A program made the position numbers and the translations under genes. The notes below the pieces were generated by a model. It was given only the letters and a program-made list of their open reading frames with translations, searched no databases and was not told the DNA's origin. 64,000 bases of DNA, from NCBI RefSeq assembly GCF_900491935.1, contig NZ_UEXK01000004.1, positions 4,519,175-4,583,174 on the forward strand, read 5' to 3'. Shown here one piece after another: positions 55,157 through 64,000 of this stretch. The stretch's first letter is position 1. The number at the start of each line of letters is the position of its first letter. This stretch comes from Klenkia terrae (GTDB lineage: Bacteria > Actinomycetota > Actinomycetes > Mycobacteriales > Geodermatophilaceae).

Positions 55157-55867
55157 CTAACCTCCCAGGTACGCGCGGCGGACGGCGTCCATGCCGAGCA
55201 GTTCGGCGCTGCTGCCCTGCAGCGCGACGCGGCCGGTCTCCAGCACGGTCGCGTCGTCGACCACGGAGAAGGCCAGGTTCGCGTTCTGCTCGACCACGAC
55301 CATCGCCACCTGGGCCTCCCGCCGGAGCCGGACGACGGCGTCGTACACGCGGCGGGCGGTGCTGGGGGCCAGGCCGAGCGAGGCCTCGTCCAGCAGCATC
55401 ACCCGCGGCTTGGCCATGAACGCCCGGGCGACGGCGAGCATCTGCTGCTCGCCGCCGGACAGGGCCGCGGCGTTGGACCCCACCCGCTCCCGCAGGTTGG
55501 GGAACAGGTCCAGGCAGTAGTCGACGTCGACCGCGATCTGCTTGCGGTCGCGCCGCCGGTAGGCCCCGACCAGCAGGTTCTCCCGGACGCTGAGCTGGCC
55601 CAGCGTGCCGCGGCCCTCGGGGACGTGGGCGATGCCGAGGGCCGCCGTCCGGTCCGGGCCGAGCCCGGTGATGTCGCGGCCGTCGAACACGATCCGGCCG
55701 GTGGTGCGGACCATCCCGCTGATCGCCCGCAGGGTCGTGGTCTTCCCGGCGCCGTTGGCGCCCAGCAGACCGGTGGCCCCGTTGTCCGGCAGCACGAAGG
55801 AGACCCCGTGCAGCACGTCGGCGTGGCCGTAGGAGGCGCTGACGCCGTCCAGCTCAAGCAGGCTCAC
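55157..55867 (-). CDS. livF: ABC transporter ATPase, LivF type
   Basis: A 236-residue ATP-binding subunit. Walker A is GANGAGKTTTL, the signature is LSGGEQQMLAVARAF, Walker B is VMLLDEASLGLAP, and the switch His position is taken by Gln in VVVEQNANLAF, as is usual for LivF. It forms the ATPase pair with the neighbouring LivG. It overlaps the livG 3' end by 14 bases. Confidence 0.94.
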   Translation of the reverse strand: MSLLELDGVSASYGHADVLHGVSFVLPDNGATGLLGANGAGKTTTLRAISGMVRTTGRIVFDGRDITGLGPDRTAALGIAHVPEGRGTLGQLSVRENLLVGAYRRRDRKQIAVDVDYCLDLFPNLRERVGSNAAALSGGEQQMLAVARAFMAKPRVMLLDEASLGLAPSTARRVYDAVVRLRREAQVAMVVVEQNANLAFSVVDDATVLETGRVALQGSSAELLGMDAVRRAYLGG

Positions 55868-56657
55868 CGGCGCCCACCTCCTTGCCCAGGTAGGCCTCGA
55901 CCACCCGGGGGTCCGACTGCGCCTGCGCGGCCGTGCCCTCCATGAGCTTGGCGCCGTGGTCCAGGACGACGACCCGGTCGGTCAGCGCGGAGATCAGGCC
56001 CATGTGGTGCTCGACGACGACGACGGTCAGGTCGAACTCCTGGCGCACCGCGCGGACGGTGCCGATGAGCTGCTCCACCTCGGCGTGCGAGAGGCCGGCC
56101 GCCGGCTCGTCGAGCAGCAGCAGCTTCGGGCGGGCCAGCAGGGCCCGGCACAGCTCCACGCCCTTGTGCAGCCCGTGCGAGAGCTCGTCGGCGCGGGTGT
56201 GCGCGGCCCAGCCCAGGCCGGTGCGCTCGACCAGCTCCAGAGCGCGGGCGCGGGCCTCGCGCTCGTGCCGGCGGGTGGTGGGCAACCGCAGCGCCCAGGC
56301 GACCGGGCCGCCGGGCAGCCAGGAGTGCGCGCCGAGCAGCACGTTCTCCAGCACGGTGGCGTCCAGCCGCAGCGCGGGGTGCTGGAAGGTGCGGGCCAGC
56401 CCCAGCCGGGCCATCCGCCAGGCCGGCGTGCGGACGGTCTCGGTGCCGTCGACCAGGATCGAGCCGGCCGCGGGCTGGTAGTGCCCGCTGATGCAGTTGA
56501 ACAGCGAGGTCTTGCCGGCGCCGTTGGGTCCGACCAGGCCGAGGATGCCGCCGCGCGGTGCGTCGAAGGAGACGTCGTCGAGCACGGTGATCCCGCCGAA
56601 GCGGAGGGACACCCCCCGCACGCTCAGCATCGCGTCCGGGGCAGGTGGTGCCGTCAT
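55854..56657 (-). CDS. livG: ABC transporter ATPase, LivG type
   Basis: A 267-residue ATP-binding subunit and first gene of the transporter operon. Walker A is GPNGAGKTSLFN and Walker B LLLLDEPAAGLSHAE, with the switch His in VVVEHHMGLI. The signature helix reads LSHGLHKGVELCRALL instead of the usual LSYGQQRRLEIARAL; the third residue of LSGGQ is His and the Gln is replaced. The C-terminal Liv-specific extension ends VVEAYLGKEVG. A -10-like TAGCGT lies about 55 bases upstream of its start. Confidence 0.92.
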   Translation of the reverse strand: MTAPPAPDAMLSVRGVSLRFGGITVLDDVSFDAPRGGILGLVGPNGAGKTSLFNCISGHYQPAAGSILVDGTETVRTPAWRMARLGLARTFQHPALRLDATVLENVLLGAHSWLPGGPVAWALRLPTTRRHEREARARALELVERTGLGWAAHTRADELSHGLHKGVELCRALLARPKLLLLDEPAAGLSHAEVEQLIGTVRAVRQEFDLTVVVVEHHMGLISALTDRVVVLDHGAKLMEGTAAQAQSDPRVVEAYLGKEVGAGEPA

Positions 56658-56710
56658 GCGTCGCCCTCCGACATCGTCGTCGTCCGCCGGCGTACTGGCG
56701 GTCGGGGGCG

Positions 56711-56716
56711 ACGCTA
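56711..56716 (-). promoter_or_regulatory. putative -10 element of the liv-type transporter operon
   Basis: TAGCGT in the context CGTAGCGTCGCC on the minus strand, about 54 bases before the livG start. It is of the same type as the elements before ligA, the second ligM gene and kdp. Confidence 0.4.
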
Positions 56717-56829
56717 CGGTCGGGCCCGTGTGACCCGGACCACCGCAATGTCCCGACCCGACCGTCCGGTCCTGACGTGGTCGGGTGCGACATTCGTCCT
56801 GGGTGCCGGCCGTGCGCCGGCTGTGCCCG

Positions 56830-58518
56830 TCAGGTCCCCGCGGCCGGCACCACCGGGACCAGCAGGTGGGAGTCGTGCCGGCCGCCGGTGTGCACGGTGG
56901 TGCGGCCGACGTTCACCGTGTCGGTGTGCCGGGCGTAGGTCAGGTGCTCCGGGTAGCGCATGACATCGCTGCCCTGCACGACGAGCAGCAGCTGCTCGCC
57001 GGCCTCGAACCGGGTGCCCGAGGGCCAGACCTCGATGTCCAGGCGGGTCGGCTCCCCGGGCACCAGCGGCAGTGCCCGGCGGTGGGCCAGGACCGGGTGC
57101 AGGTCGGTGGAGCGCTCGTCGTCCAGCTCCCGGTGCGAGGCGCGCAGCCAGCCCTGGGCCACCGGGCCGTCCTCGAACTGCCCGTAGTGCGCGAACCCGA
57201 CCGGGGTGCCCACGGCGTCGAGCTTGACCAGGGCGAGGAAGAGGTCGGCGTCCTCGGCCCCGTCGGTGGACACGTGCAGCACGGCGCGCACGCCACCGAC
57301 CAGCTCGACCGGCTCGTCGAACGTCACCGCGAAGGTCACCCGGCGCGGCGCCAGCCCGCTGCCCAGCCCGTCGTAGGAGACCGCGCCCTCCCCCGCCGGT
57401 GCGTCCCAGCCCAGCGACCCGGCGACGGCGTCCAGGTGCAGCCGGCGGGGCTCGACGTCCAGCGGCCAGCGGTCGGACTCCCGCCAGGTCGCCTCGCCGT
57501 AGGACTCGCGGACCTCGGCGCGCACCCGCGGCCAGGACGCCGGCCCCGGCCCGCGGCCGAGCAGGAAGTGGTCGAAGAAGGCGCGCTGGCGCTCGACGTT
57601 CTCCGGCTCGTAGTAGTAGGACCACTTCTTGCGGCCGTGCACGTCCAGCCACTTCTCGGCCGACCCGAGCCGCCGGAACCCCTCCAGCGTGCCGCGCAGG
57701 TGCAGTCCCTGGTCGGCCCACCCGGCGACGACGTAGGCCGGCACCCGGACGGCCTCCAGGTCCGGTGTCTTGCTGGCCCAGAAGCCGTCGAACCAGGGAT
57801 GGGCCGCCGTCTCGGCCTCGAGGTCCTCGACCTCGGTCGTGCCGGCTCCCCACCGCTCCCAGATGTAGGGCCAGAAGGAGGTCTCCGGGATGCCCCCGTG
57901 CCGGGCGACCTCGCGGTAGGTGTCGTTCCAGCCCTCCGAGGGGTTGATCGCCCCGAGGTGCGGCGGGTCCAGGGCCGCGACGAACCACTGCAGGCTGGCC
58001 AGGTAGGAGACGCCGGACAGGCCCACCTTCCCGGCGCTCCAGGGCTGGGTGCCGGCCCACTCGACGACGTCGGCGAACGCCCGCGCCTCCTCCGGCGAGT
58101 GGTAGGTGGCCCGGCCCTCGGAGTACCAGGTGCCGGGGACGTCGGCGAGCACGAGCGCGTAGCCGTGCGGCACCCAGTACTCGGGGTCCGGCGCCTCGAA
58201 GGTGGTCAGGTCCGACGTCCACTCCGGCCGCACGCCGCTGCCGGGGTAGATCTGCCCGATCGGGGCCGGGTTGTGCTTGCCGTAGGGCGACCAGCTCACC
58301 AGCGGCGCGGCCGGGACATCGGTGTCGGGCCGGTAGACGTCGACGTACAACACCTCCCCGCCGTCCCCGAACGGGACGGCGATGTCCTTCTCGATCACCA
58401 TCCCCGGCCGGTTCTCGAACCGGTGCTCCGGCGGGCGCCCGCCGCGCGAGGCCGGTGTGCTGCGCGGCGGCCGGAACAGGTAGCGGCCGGGGTCGTCGGG
58501 GTGCTCGGCTGGCTGCAT
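56830..58518 (-). CDS. CocE/NonD-family serine hydrolase (X-Pro dipeptidyl-peptidase type)
   Basis: A 562-residue hydrolase of the CocE/NonD family. The N-terminal alpha/beta-hydrolase domain has VGLSGVSYLASLQWF with the nucleophile Ser in G-x-S-Y, a cap domain (VAGWADQGLHLRGTL) and the typical WPYIWERWG. The C-terminal jelly-roll domain (RVTFAVTFDEPVELVGG) is complete. Family members hydrolyse esters or amides such as cocaine, glutaryl-7-ACA or X-Pro peptides. Its start was set at the ATG with GGAGC upstream. It lies between the transporter operon and kdp, apparently as a single gene. Confidence 0.88.
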   Translation of the reverse strand: MQPAEHPDDPGRYLFRPPRSTPASRGGRPPEHRFENRPGMVIEKDIAVPFGDGGEVLYVDVYRPDTDVPAAPLVSWSPYGKHNPAPIGQIYPGSGVRPEWTSDLTTFEAPDPEYWVPHGYALVLADVPGTWYSEGRATYHSPEEARAFADVVEWAGTQPWSAGKVGLSGVSYLASLQWFVAALDPPHLGAINPSEGWNDTYREVARHGGIPETSFWPYIWERWGAGTTEVEDLEAETAAHPWFDGFWASKTPDLEAVRVPAYVVAGWADQGLHLRGTLEGFRRLGSAEKWLDVHGRKKWSYYYEPENVERQRAFFDHFLLGRGPGPASWPRVRAEVRESYGEATWRESDRWPLDVEPRRLHLDAVAGSLGWDAPAGEGAVSYDGLGSGLAPRRVTFAVTFDEPVELVGGVRAVLHVSTDGAEDADLFLALVKLDAVGTPVGFAHYGQFEDGPVAQGWLRASHRELDDERSTDLHPVLAHRRALPLVPGEPTRLDIEVWPSGTRFEAGEQLLLVVQGSDVMRYPEHLTYARHTDTVNVGRTTVHTGGRHDSHLLVPVVPAAGT

Positions 58519-58646
58519 CGGTGCTCCGTGGGTCCGCGGGTGGTGACGGGGGCGCTGTCCCGCCCCGTCCCAGCACCGTCGGCCACCGGTCGGCGTGCCC
58601 ACCAGCGTCATCCGTCGCGTCCGCCGACCGTCGGCCGACCCGGGTG

Positions 58647-59249
58647 TCAGCCGAGCTCGCGGTCCAGGGCCAGGTTGAGCTCCAGCACGTCGACGTACGG
58701 GGCGCCGATGAAGCCGAGGTCCCGACCCGTGGTGGCCGCGGCGACCAGCTGCTGCACCTCCGCCTCGGGCACCCCCCGCTCCCGGGAGACCCGGGCGACC
58801 TGGATGGCCGCGTACGCCGGGGAGATGCCCGGGTCCAGGCCCGAGGCCGAGGCGGTGACGGCGTCGGCCGGCACGTCGGCCTCGGGCACGCCGTTGAAGG
58901 CGGCCACCGCGGTGCGGCGCTGGGCGACGGTGTCGGCGAGCTCGGCGGAGTTCGGGCCGAGGTTGGACCCGCCGGAGGCGCGGCCGTCCCAGTCCGAGGC
59001 CGAGGGCCGGGACTGGAAGTACTGCGGCAGCGGGGCGCCGTCGGCGTCCACGAAGCCCTGGCCGAGCAGCGAGGACCCGACCACGGTGCCGTCGGCGGTG
59101 CTGACCAGCGACCCGTCGGCCGCGGAGGGGGCGATGACCTGGGCGATGCCGGTCATGGCGAGCGGGTAGCCGACGCCGAGTACGACGGTGGCCACGAGGA
59201 GGGCACGGACGGCGGCCACCAGCTGGCGGCCCGGACGAGGACTGGGCAT
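58647..59249 (-). CDS. kdpC: potassium-transporting ATPase subunit C
   Basis: A 200-residue KdpC: a short cytoplasmic N-terminus, one membrane helix (ALLVATVVLGVGYPLAMTGI) and an extracytoplasmic domain with QYFQSRPSASDWDGRASGGS, SNLGPNSAELADTVAQR and LDPGISPAYAAIQ. It assists assembly and ATP use of the KdpFABC pump. Its ATG overlaps the kdpB stop. It is the last gene of the operon; kdpD and kdpE are not in the window. Confidence 0.96.
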   Translation of the reverse strand: MPSPRPGRQLVAAVRALLVATVVLGVGYPLAMTGIAQVIAPSAADGSLVSTADGTVVGSSLLGQGFVDADGAPLPQYFQSRPSASDWDGRASGGSNLGPNSAELADTVAQRRTAVAAFNGVPEADVPADAVTASASGLDPGISPAYAAIQVARVSRERGVPEAEVQQLVAAATTGRDLGFIGAPYVDVLELNLALDRELG

Positions 59250-61279
59250 CACGCGATCCCGGGGATGAGGGAGACGAGGAGGTCGATGAGCTTGATCCCG
59301 ACGAAGGGCAGCACGACGCCGCCCAGGCCGTAGACCAGCAGGTTGCGCTGCAGCATCGCCGAGGCGGAGCCCGGCCGGTACCGCACGCCGCGCAGGGCCA
59401 GCGGCACCAGCGCGATGATGATCAACGCGTTGAACACGACGGCCGAGAGGATCGCCGACTCCGGCGAGGACAGCCGCATGACGTTGAGCGCGTCCAGCCC
59501 CGGGAACGCCGGGGCGAACATGGCCGGCAGGATCGCGAAGTACTTGGCCAGGTCGTTGGCGATGGAGAACGTGGTCAGCGAGCCGCGGGTGATGAGCAGC
59601 TGCTTGCCGATCGCGACGATCTCGATGAGCTTCGTCGGGTCGGAGTCCAGGTCGACCATGTTGCCGGCCTCCTTGGCCGCCGACGTCCCGGTGTTCATCG
59701 CCACCCCGACGTCGGCCTGCGCCAGCGCGGGGGCGTCGTTGGTGCCGTCGCCGGTCATCGCCACCAGGCGTCCGCCGGACTGCTCCTTCGCGATCAGCGC
59801 GAGCTTGTCCTCCGGCGTCGCCTCGGCCAGGACGTCGTCCACCCCGGCCTCGGCGGCGATGGCCCGGGCGGTGGCCTCGTTGTCGCCGGTGATCATCACG
59901 GTGCGGATGCCCATCCGGCGCAGCTCGTCGAAGCGCTCCCGCATGCCGGGCTTGACGACGTCCTTGAGCTCGATCACGCCCAGCACCCGCGCACCGTCCG
60001 GGCCGGCCGAGGCCAGCAGCAGCGGCGTCCCGCCGGCCTCGGCGACCTCGGCGACCAGCGGGGCGACGTCCGGGGGCACCGGGCCGTCCAGCGACCGGAC
60101 CCAGGCCTGCACCGCCGCGGCGGCACCCTTGCGCAGCTGCCGGCCGCCGGGCAGGTCGACCCCGCTCATCCGGGTCTGCGCGGTGAACTCCACGAAGGTC
60201 GCGCCGTCCGGGCGGGGCACCGCTCCCCCGCCGAGGACGACGACCGACCGGCCCTCGGGCGTCTCGTCGGCCAGCGAGGCGAGCACCGCGCCCTGGGCGA
60301 CCTCGGCCTCGGTGGCGTCGCCGACCGGGCGGAAGGACGCCGCCTGCCGGTTGCCCAGCGTGATCGTGCCGGTCTTGTCCAGCAGCAGGGTGCCGACGTC
60401 GCCGGCGGCCTCGACGGCCCGCCCGCTCATCGCCAGCACGTTGCGCTGCACCAGCCGGTCCATCCCGGCGATGCCGATCGCGGACAGCAGCGCCCCGATG
60501 GTGGTCGGGATCAGGCAGACGATCAGCGCGATGAGCACCGTCGTCGACTGACCGGCACCCGAGTAGACCGCGAAGGGCTGCAGGGTCACCACGGCCAGGA
60601 CGAAGACGATGGTCAGCGAGGACAGCAGGATGTTCAGCGCCGTCTCGTTGGGGGTCTTCTGCCGGGAGGCGCCCTCGACCAGGGCGATCATCCGGTCGAC
60701 GAAGGTCTCCCCCGGCTTGCTGGTGATCTGCACGACGACCCGGTCCGAGAGCACCGTCGTCCCGCCGGTCACCGCGCACCGGTCGCCGCCGGACTCCCGG
60801 ATGACGGGGGCGGACTCCCCGGTGATCGCGGACTCGTCGACGCTGGCGATGCCCTCGACGACGTCGCCGTCCCCGGGGATGACCTGCCCGGCGACGACGA
60901 CCACCCGGTCGCCGGGGACGAGGTCGGCGGCCGGCACCTCGCGGCCGTCCTCCAGGACGGCGACGGTCGTCGTCCTGGCGTTGCGCAGCGAGGCGGCCTG
61001 CGCCTTGCCGCGGCCCTCGGCGACGGCCTCGGCGACGTTGGCGAACAGCACGGTCAGCCACAGCCAGACCGCGATCGACCAGCCGAAGACCGAGGGGTGC
61101 AGCACGGCCAGCACGGTGGAGAACACCGAGCCGACCCAGACGGTGAAGACGACGGGCTGGCGGACCAGTCCGCGGGGGTCGAGCTTGGCGACGGCGCCGG
61201 TCAGCGCCGGGCGCCACTCGATCGTCGGGCGGGCCTGCGGGCGTTCCGCGGGGGCCCGGTCCAGGACGGGGGCGGTCAT
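59249..61279 (-). CDS. kdpB: potassium-transporting ATPase subunit B (P-type ATPase)
   Basis: A 676-residue P-type ATPase catalytic subunit. The phosphorylation motif [13 protein letters not shown] is near residue 300, [10 protein letters not shown] forms the actuator loop, and [20 protein letters not shown] is the hinge. It energises K+ uptake together with the channel-like KdpA. Its ATG overlaps the kdpA stop (ATGA). The length is normal for the family. Confidence 0.97.
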   Translation of the reverse strand: MTAPVLDRAPAERPQARPTIEWRPALTGAVAKLDPRGLVRQPVVFTVWVGSVFSTVLAVLHPSVFGWSIAVWLWLTVLFANVAEAVAEGRGKAQAASLRNARTTTVAVLEDGREVPAADLVPGDRVVVVAGQVIPGDGDVVEGIASVDESAITGESAPVIRESGGDRCAVTGGTTVLSDRVVVQITSKPGETFVDRMIALVEGASRQKTPNETALNILLSSLTIVFVLAVVTLQPFAVYSGAGQSTTVLIALIVCLIPTTIGALLSAIGIAGMDRLVQRNVLAMSGRAVEAAGDVGTLLLDKTGTITLGNRQAASFRPVGDATEAEVAQGAVLASLADETPEGRSVVVLGGGAVPRPDGATFVEFTAQTRMSGVDLPGGRQLRKGAAAAVQAWVRSLDGPVPPDVAPLVAEVAEAGGTPLLLASAGPDGARVLGVIELKDVVKPGMRERFDELRRMGIRTVMITGDNEATARAIAAEAGVDDVLAEATPEDKLALIAKEQSGGRLVAMTGDGTNDAPALAQADVGVAMNTGTSAAKEAGNMVDLDSDPTKLIEIVAIGKQLLITRGSLTTFSIANDLAKYFAILPAMFAPAFPGLDALNVMRLSSPESAILSAVVFNALIIIALVPLALRGVRYRPGSASAMLQRNLLVYGLGGVVLPFVGIKLIDLLVSLIPGIA

Positions 61280-62937
61280 GAGAGTCCTTCGGCGAGCGGT
61301 CCCAGTGCCAGCACCGGGAAGTAGGTGAGACCGACGACCACGAGGACGACGGCGGTGAGCAGCCCGGCGAACAGCGGGCGGTGGGTGGGGAAGGTGCCGG
61401 CGGTGACCGGGGTGCGGCCCTGCTCGGCGAGCCGGCCGGCCAGGGCGACGACCAGCACGATCGGCACGAAGCGGCCGAGGGCCATGGCCAGGCCCAGCGC
61501 GGTGTTGTAGAACGTCGTGTCGGCGCTGAGCCCGCCGAACGCCGAGCCGTTGTTGTTGCCGGCGGAGGTGAAGGCGTAGAGCACCTCGGTGAGGCCGTGC
61601 GGTCCGTCGTTGAGCATGCCGGCCCGGCCGGCGGCGGTGCCGATGGCGACCGCGGTCCCGACCAGCACGATCGTCGGGGTGGTGAGGATGTAGAGCGACG
61701 CGAGGGTCATCTCCCGGCGGCCGAGCTTCTTGCCCAGGTACTCCGGCGTCCGGCCGACCATCAGGCCGGCCACGAAGACGGCGACGACGGCCAGCACGAG
61801 CATCCCGTAGAGGCCCGAGCCCACCCCGCCCGGCGCGACCTCGCCCAGCATCATGTTGAACAGGGCGACCATCCCGCCCAGCGGGGTGAGGCTGTCGTGC
61901 TGGGTGTTGATCGCCCCGGTCGACGTCAGCGTGGTGGCGGTGGCGAACAGCGAGGACAGCGGGCCGCCGAAGCGGACCTCCTGGCCCTCCAGCGCGCCGC
62001 CGGCGAGCTGGGTGGCCGCACCCCCGGCGCGGGCCTGGAACACCGTCATCAGGGTCAGGCTGATCGTGGCCAGGGTGGCCATGACGCCGAGGATCGCGAA
62101 GCCCTGCTTGCGGTCGCCGACCATCCGGCCGAACGTGCGCGGCAACGAGAACGGGATGACCAGCAGCAGGAAGACCTGGAACAGCGAGACCCAGGCGGTC
62201 GGCCCCTCGAAGGGGTGCGCCGAGTTGGCGTTGAAGAACCCGCCGCCGTTGGTGCCGAGCTCCTTGATCGCCTCCTGGGAGGCGACCGGCCCGCCCGGGA
62301 CGAACTGGCTACCCCCGGCCAGGGTGGTCACGTCGGTGCCCGAGTGCAGGTTCTGCACCACGCCGCCGAGCACCATCACCACGGTGGCCACGACGGCCAG
62401 CGGCAGCAGCAGCCGGGTGATCGAGCGGGTGATGTCCACCCAGGCGTTGCCCAGCCGGTCGGTGCCCTGCCGGACGAACCCGCGCACGAGGGCGGCCAGC
62501 ACGGCCAGCCCGACCGCGGCGGACACGAAGTTCTGCACCGCCAGGCCGGCCATCTGGACCAGGTGGCCCATCGTCGACTCGCCGGCGTAGCCCTGCCAGT
62601 TCGTGTTGGTCACGAAGCTGACGGCGGTGTTCCAGGCGCTGGAGGGCTCCACCGGCGCCATGCCGTTGTCCAGCGGCAGCAGGCCCTGCACGCGCTGCAG
62701 CAGGTAGAGCAGCAGCACGCCGACCACCGACACGGCCAGCACGCTGCGCAGGTAGACCGGCCAGCGCTGGTCCGAGCCGGGGTCGACCCCGACCGCGCGG
62801 TAGACCAGCTTCTCCGCCCGCCAGTGCGCCGGGCTGGTGAACACCCGCGCCGTCCAGTCGCCCAGGGGCTTGTGGACGACGGCCAGCGCCACCACGAGCA
62901 GCCCGACCTGCAGCCACCCGGCTGCGGCCCCGGACAT
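61276..62937 (-). CDS. kdpA: potassium-transporting ATPase subunit A
   Basis: A 553-residue K+-binding channel-like subunit of the Kdp pump. Selectivity-filter regions are seen in [33 protein letters not shown] and [18 protein letters not shown]. About ten membrane helices are spread over the chain. Its ATG overlaps the kdpF stop (TGATG). Confidence 0.97.
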   Translation of the reverse strand: MSGAAAGWLQVGLLVVALAVVHKPLGDWTARVFTSPAHWRAEKLVYRAVGVDPGSDQRWPVYLRSVLAVSVVGVLLLYLLQRVQGLLPLDNGMAPVEPSSAWNTAVSFVTNTNWQGYAGESTMGHLVQMAGLAVQNFVSAAVGLAVLAALVRGFVRQGTDRLGNAWVDITRSITRLLLPLAVVATVVMVLGGVVQNLHSGTDVTTLAGGSQFVPGGPVASQEAIKELGTNGGGFFNANSAHPFEGPTAWVSLFQVFLLLVIPFSLPRTFGRMVGDRKQGFAILGVMATLATISLTLMTVFQARAGGAATQLAGGALEGQEVRFGGPLSSLFATATTLTSTGAINTQHDSLTPLGGMVALFNMMLGEVAPGGVGSGLYGMLVLAVVAVFVAGLMVGRTPEYLGKKLGRREMTLASLYILTTPTIVLVGTAVAIGTAAGRAGMLNDGPHGLTEVLYAFTSAGNNNGSAFGGLSADTTFYNTALGLAMALGRFVPIVLVVALAGRLAEQGRTPVTAGTFPTHRPLFAGLLTAVVLVVVGLTYFPVLALGPLAEGLS

Positions 62938-63023
62938 CAGAACCGGTCCGGGAACAGCAGGGACGCCAGCAGGTACGCCACCAGGCCCACCGCGACGGCC
63001 AGTCCGACCCAGGTCTCGATCAC
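62937..63023 (-). CDS. kdpF: potassium-transporting ATPase subunit F
   Basis: A 28-residue single-helix peptide starting with GTG: after five polar residues comes [18 protein letters not shown], ending FPDRF. It is the lipid-like stabilising subunit of the KdpFABC complex. Its stop overlaps the kdpA ATG and its GTG overlaps the stop of a further small gene upstream. Confidence 0.92.
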   Translation of the reverse strand: MIETWVGLAVAVGLVAYLLASLLFPDRF

Positions 63024-63103
63024 AGCCGCTCCACCCCGCGCACGGCGAGCGCCAGCAGCCCGAAGACCGCCAGCGTCAGGAGCACGTAGACCACGTCGGT
63101 CAC
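63020..63103 (-). CDS. 27-residue membrane peptide upstream of kdpF
   Basis: A small gene with GTG start encoding [20 protein letters not shown] followed by a charged end (VRGVERL). It has one hydrophobic helix with an acidic N-side and a basic C-side. Its TGA overlaps the kdpF GTG (GTGA), so it is coupled to the kdp operon. It may be a second KdpF-like stabilising peptide, or a leader peptide. Its length, coupling and clean amphipathic ends argue that it is real. Confidence 0.7.
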   Translation of the reverse strand: MTDVVYVLLTLAVFGLLALAVRGVERL

Positions 63104-63162
63104 GCCAGGTCCCTCATCCCACTCCGGGGCCCGACCCGTCGCCGGTGCCCTCGCAGTCGGCG

Positions 63163-63168
63163 ACGCTA
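63163..63168 (-). promoter_or_regulatory. putative -10 element of the kdp operon
   Basis: TAGCGT in the context CTCCTAGCGTCGCC on the minus strand, 60 bases before the first small gene. The -35 position is a poor match, which would fit an activator-dependent promoter. Confidence 0.5.
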
Positions 63169-63196
63169 GGAGCGCCCGGGCACGCCGCGGGGCGTC

Positions 63197-63246
63197 TTGA
63201 CGGGTCCTTGACGCCCGACGGCGGAGGTCTTGACGCCGTCCTGACG
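63197..63246. promoter_or_regulatory. 11-bp-phased TTGACG repeats, candidate KdpE site
   Basis: TTGACG occurs at 63197, 63208 and 63230, and CTGACG at 63241, i.e. two pairs of direct repeats with 11-base spacing, the pairs 33 bases apart. They lie about 40 to 90 bases upstream of the predicted kdp transcription start, where an OmpR-type activator such as KdpE would bind. Confidence 0.6.
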
Positions 63247-63271
63247 GCGGCGGTGCCCGATCAGGTGGGGG

Positions 63272-63880
63272 TCAGCCGACCAGGTCGGCGTAGACGACGA
63301 CGTCGTCCAGGTAGTCCCCGGTCGAGGAGTCGAACTCGCCGCCGCAGGTGATCAGCCGCAGGCCGGCGTGGCCGAGGTCGCCGTAGACCTCGGCGGTCGG
63401 GAAGTCGGCCTTGGCCACCTGGTCCACCTGGGTGACCACGAAGGTGGCCGTGCTGCCGTCGGCGCGGTCGACGAGCACGGTGTCGCCGGCGACGACGTCG
63501 AGCAGGTCGGCGAACACCCCGGGCGAGCCGGCCCAGTCGACGTGCCCGGCCAGCACCGCCGGGCCCCGCTCACCGGGGGTGGGCGAGCCGGTGAACCAGC
63601 CCGCGGGGAACCCCTCGGCCGGGACCTCGAGCGTGCCGTCGGGCTCGATGCCCAGGTCCACCAGCTCGGAGTCCACGCCGATCGCCGGCACCCGCACCCG
63701 CAGCGGCTGGGAGGCCGGCAGCACCGGCGGGGCCGCGGTGGTGGGCCCGGCGACCGGCGACGAGCTCGTGGCCGGCCCCCCGGCGGACGGGGCCGGCGCC
63801 CCGGACTCGCACCCGGCCAGCAGCACCGCGGCGACCGCGGCGAGCACCGCCGGGCGCAGGCGGTGCGACAGCCGGGTCAC
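63272..63880 (-). CDS. sortase (class E/F-like), lipoprotein-type N-terminus
   Basis: A 202-residue sortase-fold protein. The catalytic His is in LAGHVDWAG, the catalytic Cys in LRLITCGGEFD (the TLxTC-like motif), and the Arg is expected near the C-terminus but is not obvious by eye. The N-terminus is a signal sequence with a possible lipobox (LLAGC), followed by an Ala/Pro/Ser/Thr linker. It would act outside the membrane, anchoring or processing surface proteins. The GTG start overlaps the stop of a Gly/Ser-rich gene upstream, a possible partner. Confidence 0.85.
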   Translation of the reverse strand: MTRLSHRLRPAVLAAVAAVLLAGCESGAPAPSAGGPATSSSPVAGPTTAAPPVLPASQPLRVRVPAIGVDSELVDLGIEPDGTLEVPAEGFPAGWFTGSPTPGERGPAVLAGHVDWAGSPGVFADLLDVVAGDTVLVDRADGSTATFVVTQVDQVAKADFPTAEVYGDLGHAGLRLITCGGEFDSSTGDYLDDVVVYADLVG

Positions 63881-64000
63881 GCGGTGGAGCCGTCGCCGGT
63901 GTCCACGGAGCCGACCGGGACGACGGCGACCTGGGAGTAGCCGCCGGAGCCGGTGGTGCTGCTGCCGCCCCGTCCGGCCCCGGTGCCCGCTCCCCCGCCG
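63877..64000 (-). CDS. 3' end of a Gly/Ser-rich (probably exported) protein
   Basis: Only the last 40 codons are inside the window. The readable part is low-complexity (GGGAGTGAGRGGSSTTGSGG), followed by YSQVAVVPVGSVDTGDGSTA and the stop. The TGA overlaps the sortase GTG (GTGA), indicating coupling with it. A surface or secreted partner of the sortase is a guess from position. Confidence 0.55.
   Translation of the reverse strand, partial: GGGAGTGAGRGGSSTTGSGGYSQVAVVPVGSVDTGDGSTA

Overview
The window is very GC-rich, densely packed and uses many GTG starts and GTGA/ATGA stop-start overlaps, which is typical of a high-GC actinomycete. The gene order gcvH - garA (FHA) - MerR - DUF151 nuclease - MerR - gcvP, preceded by pgsA - DUF881 - DUF1290 - DUF881, is the conserved actinobacterial block known from Mycobacterium (Rv1822-Rv1832). 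A DUF222/HNH (13E12-type) gene, a class E/F-like sortase and the overall composition would fit Geodermatophilaceae or a related family; that placement is an inference.

Region by region. 0-14 kb is mixed housekeeping: a Rieske protein, an M50-like peptidase, a GH65 disaccharide phosphorylase coupled to a beta-phosphoglucomutase, a PEBP-family protein, pantothenate kinase (coaA), two VOC proteins, a frameshifted TPR gene, a DinB-like protein, a DUF222/HNH gene behind a diverged tandem duplication, and an M24 aminopeptidase. 14-23 kb is the gcv/garA/division-regulator block. 23-36 kb holds small regulator-enzyme pairs (PucR, Lrp/AsnC-DUF2000, MarR-quinone reductase, HTH-SDR), several with clear inverted-repeat operators, and an intact class A beta-lactamase lipoprotein.

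36-57 kb is the most striking part. It encodes what looks like a complete aerobic route from methoxylated lignin-type aromatic acids to central metabolism. There are two tetrahydrofolate-dependent O-demethylases (LigM/DesA family), a split LigAB-type extradiol dioxygenase, 4-oxalomesaconate hydratase (GalB) and 4-carboxy-4-hydroxy-2-oxoadipate aldolase (GalC/LigK). One demethylase heads a four-gene overlapping operon with MetF, a divergent FolD-like protein and PurU, which would oxidise the methyl group to formate and regenerate THF. A fused PabB-PabC gene, supplying p-aminobenzoate for folate, sits back to back with that operon. A branched-chain-amino-acid-type ABC transporter followed by a NarL-type two-component system lies immediately beyond and may import and sense the substrates. 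LigC- and LigI-like steps are absent from the window, which fits gallate (from syringate) being the ring-cleavage substrate, because gallate cleavage gives 4-oxalomesaconate directly.

57-64 kb carries a CocE/NonD-type hydrolase, the kdp potassium-pump operon (an upstream 27-residue membrane peptide, kdpF, kdpA, kdpB, kdpC) with 11-bp-phased repeats in its promoter, a sortase, and the 3' end of a Gly/Ser-rich protein. No tRNA, rRNA, CRISPR array or insertion sequence was recognised.
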